From the NCBI RefSeq assembly GCF_030719295.1, contig NZ_CP120997.1, positions 2,790,001 to 2,854,000 on the forward strand: a stretch of 64,000 nt of DNA, read 5' to 3'. The notes under the pieces are model-generated. The model ran no database searches and had not been told where the DNA came from. It worked only from the letters and a program-made list of their open reading frames with translations. Position 1 is the stretch's first letter. Each line of letters begins with the position of its first letter. Below, piece after piece: positions 7,707 through 16,875 of the stretch. The stretch comes from Streptomyces sp. Mut1. GTDB lineage: Bacteria; Actinomycetota; Actinomycetes; Streptomycetales; Streptomycetaceae. The position numbers and the translations under genes are program-made.

Positions 7707-8888
7707 CTACGACCCACCCCCGAGGCCACTCAATACCGTCTCGGCCCGCTCCTGGGCCCGCGAGCTGACCGCGAGGTCCGGTGTGATGCCCTTCCCGTCG
7801 ACCCCGCGCCCGGCCGGTGTGCGGTAGTGGCCCACAGTCAGCTCGGCCACCGAACCGCCCGCCAGCTCGCTCGGCATCTGGACGGAACCCTTGCCGAAGG
7901 TGCGCGAGCCGACCGTGACCGCGCGGCCCCGGTCCTGGAGGGCACCCGTCACCAGCTCCGCCGCGCTCATGGTGCCGCCGTCGACGAGGACGACGACCGG
8001 GCGCTCGGTGTCCCCGCCCGCCCCCGCGTACAGGGCGTGCTGCTCACCGTGCACGTCGTACGTGGCGACCAGGCCGCCGTCCAGGAACGCGGAGGCCGCG
8101 GTGACCGCCTCCGTGACGAGCCCGCCCGGGTTGCCGCGCAGGTCCAGCAGCACCCCGGCGCCCGCCGGCGCCTGCCGGACCGCGTCGCGCACCGCCGTAC
8201 CCGAGCCCTTGGTGAACGAGCCGACCTCGATCAGCACGGCCCCGGCGGAACCGGAACCCCCGATCCGCCGCACGGTCACCGCCTCGACGGCGAGACGGGC
8301 CCGGCGCAGCGTCTCGGTCCTGCTGACGGTCCCGCGCCGGACGCCCAGGCTGACCGTGCTCCCTACCTCGGCCGATGTGGCGTCGCCGCGCAGCAGGGCC
8401 ACCACGTCGGAGACCGGCAGGCGGTCGACGCGGCGGCCGTCGATCGTGCGGAGCAGGTCGCCCGCGCGGATGCCCGCCCGGTCGGCCGGGCTGCCCGGCT
8501 GGACGCGGGAGACGGAGACCTGCCCGTCCGCCGAGCGCCTGGCGGCGAGCCCGACCCCGGTGTACGTGCCGTCGAGGGCCTGCTCGAACTCCTGGTACTC
8601 CCGCTCGTCGTAGACGGCGCCCCAGCGGTCGCCGCTCCGGCTGACGGCCTCCTCGGCCGCCTCCGTACCGGACTTGCCGTCGGCGACCGCCTCCGCGGCG
8701 GCCTCGGCCACCGCGTCGCGGTCGGCGGTGGCGGCCACGGAACGGGCGTGCACCGGGGGTTCCGGTTTCTCCCCGTGGGGCAGCGCACCGGTCGCGGCTC
8801 CGGCGGCGAGGACGCTCGCGAAGACCAACGTCAGGGCCGCCCCGCGGCGCAGACCGCGGGGCCCGACGCGACACTCGGGGTCCGACAT
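7707..8888 (-). CDS. S41-family C-terminal processing peptidase (CtpA-like)
   Basis: The 393-residue protein has an N-terminal signal or anchor segment (about 16-35), a PDZ domain (about 106-186) and an S41 protease domain. The catalytic serine is in GTMSAAE (Ser308) and the lysine in FGKGSVQ (Lys333); LDLRGNPGG at 249-256 is the usual substrate-binding stretch. It acts outside the membrane and trims or degrades exported proteins. Position directly after ftsX, with a 68-bp gap, suggests a link to cell-wall hydrolase control, but that is inference. Confidence 0.93.
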   Translation of the reverse strand: MSDPECRVGPRGLRRGAALTLVFASVLAAGAATGALPHGEKPEPPVHARSVAATADRDAVAEAAAEAVADGKSGTEAAEEAVSRSGDRWGAVYDEREYQEFEQALDGTYTGVGLAARRSADGQVSVSRVQPGSPADRAGIRAGDLLRTIDGRRVDRLPVSDVVALLRGDATSAEVGSTVSLGVRRGTVSRTETLRRARLAVEAVTVRRIGGSGSAGAVLIEVGSFTKGSGTAVRDAVRQAPAGAGVLLDLRGNPGGLVTEAVTAASAFLDGGLVATYDVHGEQHALYAGAGGDTERPVVVLVDGGTMSAAELVTGALQDRGRAVTVGSRTFGKGSVQMPSELAGGSVAELTVGHYRTPAGRGVDGKGITPDLAVSSRAQERAETVLSGLGGGS

Positions 8889-8956
8889 GGCGCCGATTCT
8901 AGGACAACGTCCAGGGGGCGCATGGTGCGTTGGCCACGCGCCTCACGGGGCGCACA

Positions 8957-9874
8957 TCACACCTTCAGGTACTTGCGCAGCGCGAAGAGAGCGGCAACGG
9001 CGGGCATCAGAAGGCCGATCGCCAGCACCAGGGGCAGCTTGGTGAGGACCGCGTCCCAGCCGATGAAGTCGATCAGATTCAGCTTGTCCTGGAGGGCGAG
9101 TCCGCCGTCGATCAGGAAGTAGCGCCCGGCCAGCAGCATCACGCAGGCCAGCACACCGCCGATCAGACCGGCGAAGGCCGCCTCCATGATGAACGGCGCC
9201 TGGATGTAGAAGCCGGACGCGCCGACGAGCCGCATGATGCCCGTCTCCCGGCGCCGGCTGAACGCGGAGACACGGACGGTGTTCACGATCAGCATCAGCG
9301 CGATGACGAGCATCAGCGCCATCACGAACAGCGCGGCGACGTTCATGCCGTTCATCAGGCCGAAGAGGTTGTCCAGGATGCTTCTCTGGTCCTGGACCGA
9401 CTGCACCCCGTCCCGGCCGGCGAAGGCGGTGGCGACCACCTTGTACTTGGTCGGGTCGTGCAGTTTGACGCGGAAGGACTCCGGCATCTGGTCCGGCGTG
9501 ATGTTGCCGGCCATCGGGGAGTCGCCGAACTCCTCCTGGTAGTGCTTGTACGCCTCGTCAGAGGACTCGTAGAGCACCTTCTCGACGACGTCCATCTTTC
9601 CGAGATCGGCCTGGATCTCGTCCTTCTGCTGCTTGGTGACCGCACCCTTGGCGCACTGGACCACCGTCTCCGCGTCGCCCTTGCCGCAGAGGTAGATGGA
9701 GACGTTGACCTTGTCGTACCAGTAGTCCTTCATCGTGCTGACCTGCTCGCGCATGAGCAGCGCGCCACCGAACAGGGCGAGCGAGAGGGCGACGGAGACG
9801 ACGACGGCGAAGGTCATCGTGAGGTTGCGACGGAGGCCGACGCCGATCTCCGACAGGACGAACTGGGCGCGCAT
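8957..9874 (-). CDS. ftsX: Cell-division ABC transporter permease FtsX
   Basis: This 305-residue protein has the FtsX topology: a first helix at about 20-42, an extracytoplasmic domain (about 43-175) with two Cys (in YLCGKGDAETVVQCAKG), then three helices around a conserved SRRRETGIMRLVGAS cytoplasmic loop. FtsEX relays ATP hydrolysis to peptidoglycan hydrolases (RipC/PcsB-type in Gram-positives); no such hydrolase gene is adjacent. It lies 23 bp after ftsE in the same operon. Confidence 0.97.
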   Translation of the reverse strand: MRAQFVLSEIGVGLRRNLTMTFAVVVSVALSLALFGGALLMREQVSTMKDYWYDKVNVSIYLCGKGDAETVVQCAKGAVTKQQKDEIQADLGKMDVVEKVLYESSDEAYKHYQEEFGDSPMAGNITPDQMPESFRVKLHDPTKYKVVATAFAGRDGVQSVQDQRSILDNLFGLMNGMNVAALFVMALMLVIALMLIVNTVRVSAFSRRRETGIMRLVGASGFYIQAPFIMEAAFAGLIGGVLACVMLLAGRYFLIDGGLALQDKLNLIDFIGWDAVLTKLPLVLAIGLLMPAVAALFALRKYLKV

Positions 9875-9897
9875 GGCGTCCTTTCAGTGCTGGGTGC

Positions 9898-10587
9898 TCA
9901 GTGCTGGTAGCCGTAGACGCCGCGCGCCTGGTCGCGTACGAGACGGCCCTTTTCGAGCTCGATGACGCGTTTGCGCATCTGGTCGACGATGTTCTGGTCG
10001 TGCGTCGCCATGATCACGGTGGTGCCGGTCCGGTTGATCCGGTCCAGCAGCTTCATGATGCCGACGGAGGTCTGCGGGTCGAGGTTTCCGGTCGGCTCGT
10101 CCGCGATCAGCAGCATGGGCCGGTTGACGAAGGCCCGCGCGATCGCCACGCGCTGCTGCTCACCACCGGAGAGCTCGCCGGGCATCCGGTCCTCCTTGCC
10201 GCCGAGTCCGACGAGGTCGAGGACCTGCGGCACCGCCTTGCGGATCTCGCCGCGCGGCTTGCCGATCACTTCCTGGGCGAACGCCACGTTCTGGGCGACG
10301 GTCTTGTTCGGCAGCAGCCGGAAGTCCTGGAAGACGGTGCCCAGCTGGCGGCGCATGTGCGGCACCTTCCAGTTGGACATGCGCGCGAGGTCCTTGCCGA
10401 GGACGTGGACGGCCCCCGTGCTGGCGCGTTCCTCACGCAGGATGAGTCGCATGAAGGTGGACTTGCCGGAGCCGGAAGAGCCCACCAGGAAGACGAACTC
10501 GCCCTTCTCGATATCGAGAGACACATCCCGTAGAGCGGGACGGCTCTGCCTCGGGTAGGTCTTGGACACGTTGTCGAATCGGATCAC
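9898..10587 (-). CDS. ftsE: Cell-division ABC transporter ATPase FtsE
   Basis: The 229-residue protein shows Walker [10 protein letters not shown] (36-44), a Q-loop [13 protein letters not shown], the [14 protein letters not shown] signature and Walker [13 protein letters not shown], followed by the H-loop in ATHD. The start is the GTG at 10587, which matches the family's opening [12 protein letters not shown]. The open frame upstream is not conserved in type. No clear ribosome-binding site is seen before the GTG. It is the first gene of the ftsE-ftsX unit. Confidence 0.96.
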   Translation of the reverse strand: MIRFDNVSKTYPRQSRPALRDVSLDIEKGEFVFLVGSSGSGKSTFMRLILREERASTGAVHVLGKDLARMSNWKVPHMRRQLGTVFQDFRLLPNKTVAQNVAFAQEVIGKPRGEIRKAVPQVLDLVGLGGKEDRMPGELSGGEQQRVAIARAFVNRPMLLIADEPTGNLDPQTSVGIMKLLDRINRTGTTVIMATHDQNIVDQMRKRVIELEKGRLVRDQARGVYGYQH

Positions 10588-10855
10588 GGATGCACCACGG
10601 TCGGCCGGGAGTAGGTGAGCGTGACCATACGCGAACCGGGCTCTGGCGTGCAGGCACGTATACCGGGATGGGTGATTTACGGTGAAACAGCCCCGATTCC
10701 CGGGCGATGCGGCGGGGAAGAGGCGGGGGCGAATCCGCCGGGACGGGCCGAAAGCCCGGCGAGCTGGCACAGTGGTAGGGGAACGGTTGCGTTTCCGTGA
10801 GCGTTGTGCGGAGGGATTGCTTGTGCGGCTCCGCCGCGCGGGAGGAGGAAAGCGC

Positions 10856-11053
10856 ATGACCTATGACCGACTGGTGTGCGCGAACTGCGCGGCGCCGGTG
10901 AACGAGGGCCGATGCCCCGTGTGCCGGGCGAGCCGCGAACGGATGCGGGAGCAGGGACAGGGGCTCTTCGCCGGAATCAGCCCCGCGACGCTGGCCGTCC
11001 TGATGGTGGTGCTCCTGGGCGCCCTGGCCCTGCTGGCCCACCAGACCGTGTAG
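10856..11053 (+). CDS. 65-residue zinc-ribbon, tail-anchored membrane protein
   Basis: A small gene with an excellent ribosome site (GGAGGAGGAA at 10841-10850, 5 nt before the ATG). The peptide begins [11 protein letters not shown] and has two CxxC pairs (Cys8/11 and Cys20/23), a zinc-ribbon pattern, then a polar linker and one C-terminal helix (about 42-62, [17 protein letters not shown]) ending five residues later. It is divergent from ftsE across a 268-bp intergenic region and ends at a strong bidirectional terminator. Function is unknown. The reading frame is open further upstream, but this start is clearly best. Confidence 0.85.
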   Translation: MTYDRLVCANCAAPVNEGRCPVCRASRERMREQGQGLFAGISPATLAVLMVVLLGALALLAHQTV

Positions 11054-11080
11054 ACCGACACCTGCCACCGGCTCACACAG

Positions 11081-11117
11081 GAGGGGCCCGGACCGCCGAT
11101 CGCGGTCCGGGCCCCTC
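11081..11117. terminator. Bidirectional terminator, 16-bp perfect stem
   Basis: GAGGGGCCCGGACCGC and its exact complement flank a 5-nt loop. It lies between the convergent zinc-ribbon gene and the LAETG surface-protein gene, and serves both. Confidence 0.9.
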
Positions 11118-11139
11118 TCGTAGCTGTGCGTCAGCACCC

Positions 11140-11811
11140 TCAGGCGGCCGTGCGGCTGTTCACCAGGCGCGGCAGGATGCGGAAGCCGATGCCTCCGGCG
11201 ATCATCGTCGCGGCGCCGACCAGCAGGAACGTGGTCTCGGCGGCGCCGGTCTCGGCGAGCTCGTCCTTGCCCTTGCCCTGCTCGACCGGCTGGTTGCCGA
11301 CCGAGTCGGTGTCGGTGTTGCCGCCGCCACCGGTCGAACCGGTCTGACCGGCGGTGGCGCTGCCGTCACCGGGGTCGGTCGGGTCGGTGGTCGGGTCCGA
11401 GGGGTCGGTCGGGTCCGTCGTCGGGTCCGTCGGGTCCGGGGTGGGGTCCGTCGGGTCGGTCGGCGGGTCCGTGGGATCCGTCGGGCCCGTCGGCGGGTCC
11501 GTGGGATCGGTCGGCGGGTCGGTCGGGTCCGTGGGCGGGTCCGTCGGGTCGGTCGGCGGGTCCGTCGGGTCCGTCGGCGGGTCCGTGGGATCGGTCGGCG
11601 GGTCCGTCGGCTCGCACCGCGGGTCGACCGGGCTGCACGGCTCGCCGTCGTCGTCACCCGGGTCGTCGGCCGACGTTCCGGCGCCGATCTGCACCCCCGC
11701 GACATTGATGCCGACGGCCTGCGCCGCGCCCGCGGCGGTCAGCGAGGCACCCGCGGCGATGACCGCGCCCGCCGCGATGCGCGCGACGCGTACGCGCGTC
11801 TTCTTCGTCAT
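11140..11811 (-). CDS. LAETG sortase-anchored surface protein with Pro-Thr-Asp repeat stalk
   Basis: The 223-residue precursor has a signal peptide (basic start, hydrophobic core, likely cut after AQA at 32), a short Asp-rich head containing two Cys (59 and 66), a PTDP-rich stalk (68-147), a Gly/Thr linker, then LAETG (185-189), a hydrophobic helix and a basic tail. LAxTG is the motif of class E sortases, which serve streptomycete chaplins and other wall proteins, so the product is probably linked to peptidoglycan. With so small a head, it may act as a spacer or display arm. A good ribosome site (GGGGGTAG) precedes the ATG. Confidence 0.9.
   Translation of the reverse strand: MTKKTRVRVARIAAGAVIAAGASLTAAGAAQAVGINVAGVQIGAGTSADDPGDDDGEPCSPVDPRCEPTDPPTDPTDPPTDPTDPPTDPTDPPTDPTDPPTDPTDPPTGPTDPTDPPTDPTDPTPDPTDPTTDPTDPSDPTTDPTDPGDGSATAGQTGSTGGGGNTDTDSVGNQPVEQGKGKDELAETGAAETTFLLVGAATMIAGGIGFRILPRLVNSRTAA
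11371..11610 (-). repeat. In-frame minisatellite encoding PTDP repeats
   Basis: DNA encoding residues 68-147 of the surface protein is built from nearly identical 9- to 12-bp units (PTD, PPTDPTD). The first half is regular, and the second contains variants (G, S and TT interruptions). Copy number is likely to vary between strains by slippage. Confidence 0.85.
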
Positions 11812-11967
11812 GTACTGCTACCCCCAGTAGCCGTTCTCGTCAGTGGAGCAGCGGTATACGGGGTGGTTCTCCGGCAGGGTTCGCTCCGAGCGCCGGCTCA
11901 CGTGGTGCTGTGGCCATGCCGCCCGCCCCCGCTCACAACCGTCCAGACATACACACGCTGCCCCAGC

Positions 11968-11996
11968 ACCCTTGCCAGAGTTAAGGAGAACGTCAA
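11968..11996 (-). promoter_or_regulatory. Candidate promoter of the LAETG surface-protein gene
   Basis: The gene-free stretch 11812-12114 holds, on the leftward strand, TTGACG (11996-11991), exactly 17 bp of spacer and AAGGGT (11973-11968). It would give a leader of about 150 nt. The -35 is near consensus and the -10 matches at two key positions. Nearer prfB there is only a GGCCCGCGGGCC palindrome (12093-12104), perhaps part of a prfB terminator. Confidence 0.45.
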
Positions 11997-12114
11997 GGCG
12001 GTTCCGGGGCAGTATGGCCGGTTTCAGGGGGAGTTGACGGCGTTTCAGGGCCACGACTGTGACGCACCCGCCACACCTTCTCCGCATTCCGGCCCGCGGG
12101 CCGCCGCCTGCCGG

Positions 12115-13221
12115 CTACTTCTCGCTCTGCTTGCGCCAGCGGATACCGGCCTCGATGAAGCCGTCGATCTCGCCGTTGAAGACCGCTTCCGGGTTGCCCA
12201 TCTCGAACTCCGTACGCAGGTCCTTGACCATCTGGTACGGGTGCAGGACGTAGGAACGCATCTGGTTGCCCCAGGAGTTGCCGCCGTCGCCCTTGAGGGC
12301 GTTCATCCGGGCCTGCTCCTCCTGGCGGCGGCGCTCAAGGAGCTTCGCCTGGAGGACGTTCATCGCGGACGCCTTGTTCTGGATCTGCGAGCGCTCGTTC
12401 TGGCAGGAGACGACGATGCCGGTCGGCAGGTGGGTCAGGCGCACCGCGGAGTCCGTGGTGTTGACGCCCTGGCCGCCGGGGCCGGAGGAACGGTAGACGT
12501 CGACCCGCAGGTCGGACTCGTCGATCTCGACGTGGTCCGTCTGCTCGACCACGGGCAGCACCTCGACACCCGCGAAGGAGGTCTGGCGGCGGCCCTGGTT
12601 GTCGAACGGGGAGACACGGACGAGGCGGTGGGTGCCCTGCTCCACGGAGAGCGTGCCGTAGGCGTACGGGACCTCGACGGCGAAGGTGGTCGACTTGATG
12701 CCGGCCTCCTCGGCGTACGCCGTCTCGTAGACCTCGGTCTTGTAGTTGTGCCGCTCGGCCCAGCGCAGGTACATCCGCTGGAGCCGCTCGGCGAAGTCCG
12801 CCGCGTCGACGCCCCCGGCCTCGGCCCGGATGGTGACGAGCGCCTCGCGGGCGTCGTACTCGCCGGACAGCAGGGTGCGGACCTCCATCTCGTCCAGCGC
12901 CTTGCGGACGGCTTCGAGCTCGGTCTCGGCCTCGGCCCGCGCGTCCGCGTCGCCCTCGTCCTCGGCGAGCTCGAAGAGGACTTCGAGGTCGTCGATCCGG
13001 CCGCGCAGGGCCTCGGCCTTGCGGACCTCGGCCTGGAGGTGCGAAAGCTTGCTGGTGATCTTCTGCGCCGCCTCCGGGTCGTCCCACAGGGACGGGGCGG
13101 CCGCCTGCTCCTCGAGCACGGCGATGTCCCCCCTCAGCGCATCCAGGTCAAGGACGGCCTCGATCGACCCCATGGTCGAGGAGAGGGACTTCAGCTCTTC
13201 GGAAATATCGACGACTGCCAC
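12115..13221 (-). CDS. prfB: Peptide chain release factor 2
   Basis: The 368-residue protein contains the SPF anticodon-like tripeptide (204-206), which recognises UGA and UAA, and the GGQ hydrolysis motif (249-251, in [11 protein letters not shown]). It triggers peptide release at stop codons. The gene is one uninterrupted frame from a GTG start, so the autoregulatory +1 frameshift found in many bacterial prfB genes is absent, as I recall for actinobacteria. It stands alone: 92 bp separate it from pkaB upstream. Confidence 0.97.
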   Translation of the reverse strand: MAVVDISEELKSLSSTMGSIEAVLDLDALRGDIAVLEEQAAAPSLWDDPEAAQKITSKLSHLQAEVRKAEALRGRIDDLEVLFELAEDEGDADARAEAETELEAVRKALDEMEVRTLLSGEYDAREALVTIRAEAGGVDAADFAERLQRMYLRWAERHNYKTEVYETAYAEEAGIKSTTFAVEVPYAYGTLSVEQGTHRLVRVSPFDNQGRRQTSFAGVEVLPVVEQTDHVEIDESDLRVDVYRSSGPGGQGVNTTDSAVRLTHLPTGIVVSCQNERSQIQNKASAMNVLQAKLLERRRQEEQARMNALKGDGGNSWGNQMRSYVLHPYQMVKDLRTEFEMGNPEAVFNGEIDGFIEAGIRWRKQSEK

Positions 13222-13313
13222 GGGTCCAGCGTAACGGCTGTCGGCGCGTACGTTCCTCGGGCCGCCCGATCACCGCCCGCCGGGCCGTCCCGGCGCGGCG
13301 GGCCGGGCCGCCC

Positions 13314-14555
13314 TCAGGGGGCCGCGGGGGCGGAGTTCCTGGTGTCCTGCGGGCCCTCGCCGGAGTCGTCGCCGCTCAGCGCGAACCAGCCGCCCACCCC
13401 GATCCCGGCCACCAGGAGGAGCGCGGCCGCGCCCAGGGTGAGGCGGCGCTTGCGGATGGCGGCGGACCTGTTGCGGGCCGAGCCGGGGCGGGGCCGGCCG
13501 GGGGCGCGCGGGGCGCGGGCGGTGCCCCGGGGGCCGCCGGACAGCTCGTCGGGGGCCGGGACGCGCATGCTCGTGTGGGTGTCCCGGTTGGAGTCCGGGG
13601 AGGAGCCGGGGACCAGCGGTACGGCTCCGCGCCTGCGGGGCTCGTCGCCGGCCGGGGTGTACTGCTGCTCGTCGTAGCCCTGCGGGGCCTCCGGCTCGTC
13701 GTCCGGCTCGTCCACCTCCAGCGGCGGGATGCCGGCCAGGTGCGGCAGCTGCTCCCGGAGGCGGGCGGCCAGCTCGGAGGCGCGCAGCCGGGAGGCCGGG
13801 GCCTTGGCCAGGCACTGGACGAGCAGCTGCCACAGCTCGTCGGGGATGCCGGGGAGCGGGACGACGGTCTCGGTGACATGGCGGCGCAGGACGGCTCCGG
13901 GGTGGCCGCCGCCGAACGGCGTGAAGCCCGCGAGGAGTTCGTAGAGGACGGTGGCCAGCGCGTAGATGTCGACGGCGGCGCGCGGCGGCAGGCCCTCGAC
14001 GATCTCGGGCGCCAGGTAGTCCGGGGTGCCGATGATCTTGGTGGTCTTGGTGCGGCGCGGGGTGTCGATGAGCTTGGCGACGCCGAAGTCGGTGAGCAGC
14101 GCGGGGTGGGCGTTGCCGGGGCCGAGCGGGCCCTCCATGTCGAGCAGGATGTTCTCGGGCTTGACGTCGCGGTGGACGATGCCCGCGGCGTGCGCGGCGG
14201 CGAGACCGTCGGCGACGTCCGCGACGATGGCGACGGCGGCCTCGGGGGCCAGCCGGCGTTCGCGGTCGAGCCGGGTGCGCAGATCGGTGCCCCGGACCAG
14301 GTCCATGACCAGGGCGAGGTCGTTGCCGTCGACCACGAGGTCGCGGACGGCGACGACATGCGGATGGCCGAGCCCGAGCAGCGCGGTGCGCTCCTGGACG
14401 AAGCGGCCGACGAGCTCCTGGTCGGACGCGAGGTCCTCGCGGAGCAGTTTGATGGCCACGGGCCCCTCGGGGCCGTCCCCGAGCCACACCGTGCCGGCGC
14501 TGCCGCGCCCCAGTATCTGGTGGGCGGTGTACCGGCTGCCGATTTTCCGTGCCAA
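13314..14555 (-). CDS. pkaB: Membrane Ser/Thr protein kinase PkaB
   Basis: A Hanks-type kinase of 413 residues from the TTG at 14555. The glycine loop is GRGSAGTV (16-23), the ATP-binding lysine is in VAIK (Lys36), HRDVKPEN has Asp130, DFG is at 156-158, and the activation loop holds several Thr before GTPDYLAPE. A disordered, basic linker leads to one membrane helix near 370-390 and a short outer tail with no sensor domain. The TTG is chosen because GAGGGAG sits 5 nt upstream and MARKIGSRYTAHQ is the expected family start; an ATG at 14597 would add 14 unlikely residues. The order prfB-pkaB-pkaA, and the sizes, match the S. coelicolor pair as I remember it. Confidence 0.92.
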   Translation of the reverse strand: MARKIGSRYTAHQILGRGSAGTVWLGDGPEGPVAIKLLREDLASDQELVGRFVQERTALLGLGHPHVVAVRDLVVDGNDLALVMDLVRGTDLRTRLDRERRLAPEAAVAIVADVADGLAAAHAAGIVHRDVKPENILLDMEGPLGPGNAHPALLTDFGVAKLIDTPRRTKTTKIIGTPDYLAPEIVEGLPPRAAVDIYALATVLYELLAGFTPFGGGHPGAVLRRHVTETVVPLPGIPDELWQLLVQCLAKAPASRLRASELAARLREQLPHLAGIPPLEVDEPDDEPEAPQGYDEQQYTPAGDEPRRRGAVPLVPGSSPDSNRDTHTSMRVPAPDELSGGPRGTARAPRAPGRPRPGSARNRSAAIRKRRLTLGAAALLLVAGIGVGGWFALSGDDSGEGPQDTRNSAPAAP

Positions 14556-14643
14556 GACTGCTCCCTCAGCGGCTGGCGATGGACCCTCGCTCAACAACCC
14601 CCGGTCGACAAAGTTACGCGGCGATCGGGGGCCTGTGCGCCCT

Positions 14644-14657
14644 GGTTGGCGCCAACC
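14644..14657. promoter_or_regulatory. Perfect 14-bp palindrome upstream of pkaB
   Basis: GGTTGGCGCCAACC is a perfect palindrome about 90 bp upstream of the pkaB start. It could be an operator; no regulator is known to me for this sequence. A possible -10 (TAACTT) lies between it and the gene. Confidence 0.35.
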
Positions 14658-14722
14658 TTCACTTCTGCGGGCGAATTGCCTCGGAATTGGTCCGCGGAAG
14701 TCGATATAGCTACAGAGTTGTG

Positions 14723-14750
14723 CGGCCGGCCGGGGTTCTCCGGCCGGCCG
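14723..14750 (-). terminator. Terminator after pkaA
   Basis: An 11-bp perfect stem (CGGCCGGCCGG) with a 6-nt loop starts 13 bp after the pkaA stop. It suggests that pkaB, further along the same strand, has its own promoter. Confidence 0.75.
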
Positions 14751-14762
14751 GTGGCGGCGCGG

Positions 14763-16454
14763 TCAGGCTCCGCCGCCCAGGTCGGAGATCCAGTCCTTCA
14801 CCGTGGAGACGGCGTCGGTGATCGCGTGCCAGTAGCTCTGGCCCTCGCCGATCCAGTCCTTGAGCGGGGTGAGTTCCCAGATCAGCCAGCTCGCCACGAC
14901 GAGCAGGACGAGCGTGAACAGGCAGCCCTTGAGGCAGCCGAGCCCGGGGATCTTCATCGGGTTGGCGCTGCGCTGCCTCGGCTCGCGGGGCGGGCGCTGC
15001 GCGGGCTGCTGGGGCTGCTGCGGCGGCGCGTACGGCTGTTGCTGCGGCTGCGGCTGGTACTGCTGTTGCTGCGGCTGGTACTGCTGCTGGGGCTGGGGCC
15101 TGTACTGCTGCTGTTGTTGTTGCTGCGGCGGGTACTGCTGCTGCCGGCGCTGGGGGTACTGCTGCTGCGGCTGCTGCTGCTGTTGCTGGGGGTACTGCTG
15201 CCGGCCGCGCTGCGGCTGCTGCTGCGGCGGCTGCTGCTGGCGCTGCGGGCGGCGGCGCAGCGGGTCCTGGCTCGGGTCGAGGTACTGGACCTGCGTCTGC
15301 TCGTTGCGGTCCCGGGCGGCCTGGAGCTGGGACTGCCAGGGGTGCGGCTCGTCGGAGGGCGGGACGCCGTCGTTCGGCGGCACGGGCGGCAGCACGGCGG
15401 TCGGGTCGGCCTGGGAACCGGCGCCGGGACCGCCGCTGTGCGGCAGCACGCTGGTGGGCGCGCCCGGGTCGTACGAGCCCGCGTTGCTCGGCAGCACCTG
15501 CGTCGGGTCGGCGGCTCCGGGGACCTCCGGGACCGCGGTGGGCGCCGGGTCGGGCGCGAGGAGGGCCCCGACGCCGTCGGCGGCCGCGATCTGCGCGGCG
15601 TTCGCGTGGACCCCGATGCCGGCGGCGACCGTACGCAGGCCGCGGGCCAGGCTCTCGGCGCTCGGCCTGCGGTCCGGGTCCTTGCTCAGGCAGCGCTCGA
15701 TGACCGTCCACAGCGGTGCCGGGACGGTGCTGGGGCGGCGGGGCTCCTCGCTGAGGTGCCGTTGCAGGACTTCGAGCGCGGTGCCGCCGGCGAACGGCGG
15801 GCGGCCGGTGAGCAGCTCGTACAGCAGGATGCCGGCGCCGTAGATGTCGACGGCGGAGGTCTGCGGGCGGCCCTCGGCCGACTCCGGCGCCACGTACGCC
15901 GGGGTGCCGACGAACTCGTGGGTCCTGGTCAGGCCCGGGGAGTCGGCGAGGCGCGCGATGCCGAAGTCGGTGAGCATCGGGTGCATCTCGCCGTCGGGGT
16001 CGGCCAGCAGCACGTTGGCGGGCTTCAGGTCGCGGTGGACGACGCCGTCGGCGTGGCTGGCGGCGAGCGCGTCGGCGATCTGCGCGGTGAGCAGGGAGGC
16101 GGCGACCGGGGTGAGCGGGCCGTTGTCGCGGAGGTAGCGGTGCAGGTCGGGGCCGTCGATCAGGTCCATCACGAGGGCGAGGAGGTCGCCCTCGACGACG
16201 AGGTCGCGGGTGCGCACGATGTTGGGGTGGGTCAGCCGCAACAGGACGGAGCGCTCCCGCAGGAACCGCATCACGACGTCCGCGTCGTTGGCCAGCTCCT
16301 CCTTGAGGACCTTGATCGCCACGGTCTCGCCGGGCCGGCCGGTCACGGCCGCCTCGGCGCCCGCCTCCTCGCGCTGGCGGGCACGCCAGACGGTGCCCGT
16401 GGCGCCGCGTCCGAGCGGCTCCTCAAGCAGGTACTTGCTGCCTACCGGCCGCAC
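14763..16454 (-). CDS. pkaA: Membrane Ser/Thr protein kinase PkaA with Gln-rich linker
   Basis: The 563-residue Hanks-type kinase has a glycine loop GRGATGTV (15-22), a short insertion, then VAIK (Lys48), HRDLKPAN (140-147), DFG (163-165) and GTPAYVAPE. The linker after about residue 280 is disordered and becomes extremely Gln/Pro-rich at about 420-520 (runs of QQQ, QYQPQ). One membrane helix (about 523-545) and a 20-residue outer tail follow. The start is GTG at 16454 with AGGGAG 8 nt upstream, which gives the expected opening VRPVGSKYLLEEPLG. The gene is divergent from the FHA/FtsK-like gene, so a shared phosphorylation circuit is plausible. The Gln tract is encoded by slippage-prone CAG/CAA runs. 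Confidence 0.92.
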   Translation of the reverse strand: MRPVGSKYLLEEPLGRGATGTVWRARQREEAGAEAAVTGRPGETVAIKVLKEELANDADVVMRFLRERSVLLRLTHPNIVRTRDLVVEGDLLALVMDLIDGPDLHRYLRDNGPLTPVAASLLTAQIADALAASHADGVVHRDLKPANVLLADPDGEMHPMLTDFGIARLADSPGLTRTHEFVGTPAYVAPESAEGRPQTSAVDIYGAGILLYELLTGRPPFAGGTALEVLQRHLSEEPRRPSTVPAPLWTVIERCLSKDPDRRPSAESLARGLRTVAAGIGVHANAAQIAAADGVGALLAPDPAPTAVPEVPGAADPTQVLPSNAGSYDPGAPTSVLPHSGGPGAGSQADPTAVLPPVPPNDGVPPSDEPHPWQSQLQAARDRNEQTQVQYLDPSQDPLRRRPQRQQQPPQQQPQRGRQQYPQQQQQQPQQQYPQRRQQQYPPQQQQQQQYRPQPQQQYQPQQQQYQPQPQQQPYAPPQQPQQPAQRPPREPRQRSANPMKIPGLGCLKGCLFTLVLLVVASWLIWELTPLKDWIGEGQSYWHAITDAVSTVKDWISDLGGGA

Positions 16455-16714
16455 GTCATGCGCTCCCTGCTGGTCATGGTGGTTGATGGTTCTCGTCGGT
16501 GCTCGCGGTCCCCGGATGTCCCTCCGGAGTTTCCGGCCCACTCTAGGTCCTGTACGGAGTACCGCGCCTGTGGCCCCGATCGCGGAGGAAGACGTCCGCG
16601 CGGACGGGAAGGTTGCCGGGCGGGGTCCGGGCGGGGCCGGGAGAACCGGTCATGCGGCACTTTTGGGGCCACAGCAGACCTTTCAAGATCACTTACTGGT
16701 CACCGCCGGGCGTG

Positions 16715-16737
16715 TTGTCAGTGGCAGGTGCGAGGAT
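16715..16737 (+). promoter_or_regulatory. PafBC/RecA-NDp-like promoter element in the pkaA/FHA intergenic region
   Basis: In the 421-bp gap 16455-16875 between the divergent genes, the rightward strand has TTGTCAGTG (16715-16723), exactly 8 bp, then GAGGAT (16732-16737). The actinobacterial DNA-damage promoter is TTGTCRGTG-N8-TANNNT; the first half is perfect and the -10 matches at A2 and T6 only. The FHA/FtsK gene starts 139 bp downstream. I see no other clear element in this gap. Confidence 0.5.
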
Positions 16738-16875
16738 GCCTCCAGCACGACTGTGGGTCGGGAGCCCCGCGGTGCGTGACGAACCTGTACCGGACGACGC
16801 GTCCGTGCCGGGTGGGGGGAATCACAGGGCGTTCCCCCTGCCGGGCACCACGCGCAGAAGGGACCGCTGACGGCG

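Noticed and set aside
12435..12500. Possible programmed frameshift in prfB
   Set aside because: The RF2 frame is continuous from start to stop with SPF and GGQ in one frame; no CUUUGAC-type slippery stop is present near the start.
14556..14597. ATG at 14597 as the pkaB start
   Set aside because: The TTG at 14555 has a well-placed GAGGGAG and gives the family's N-terminus; the extra 14 residues look like leader sequence.
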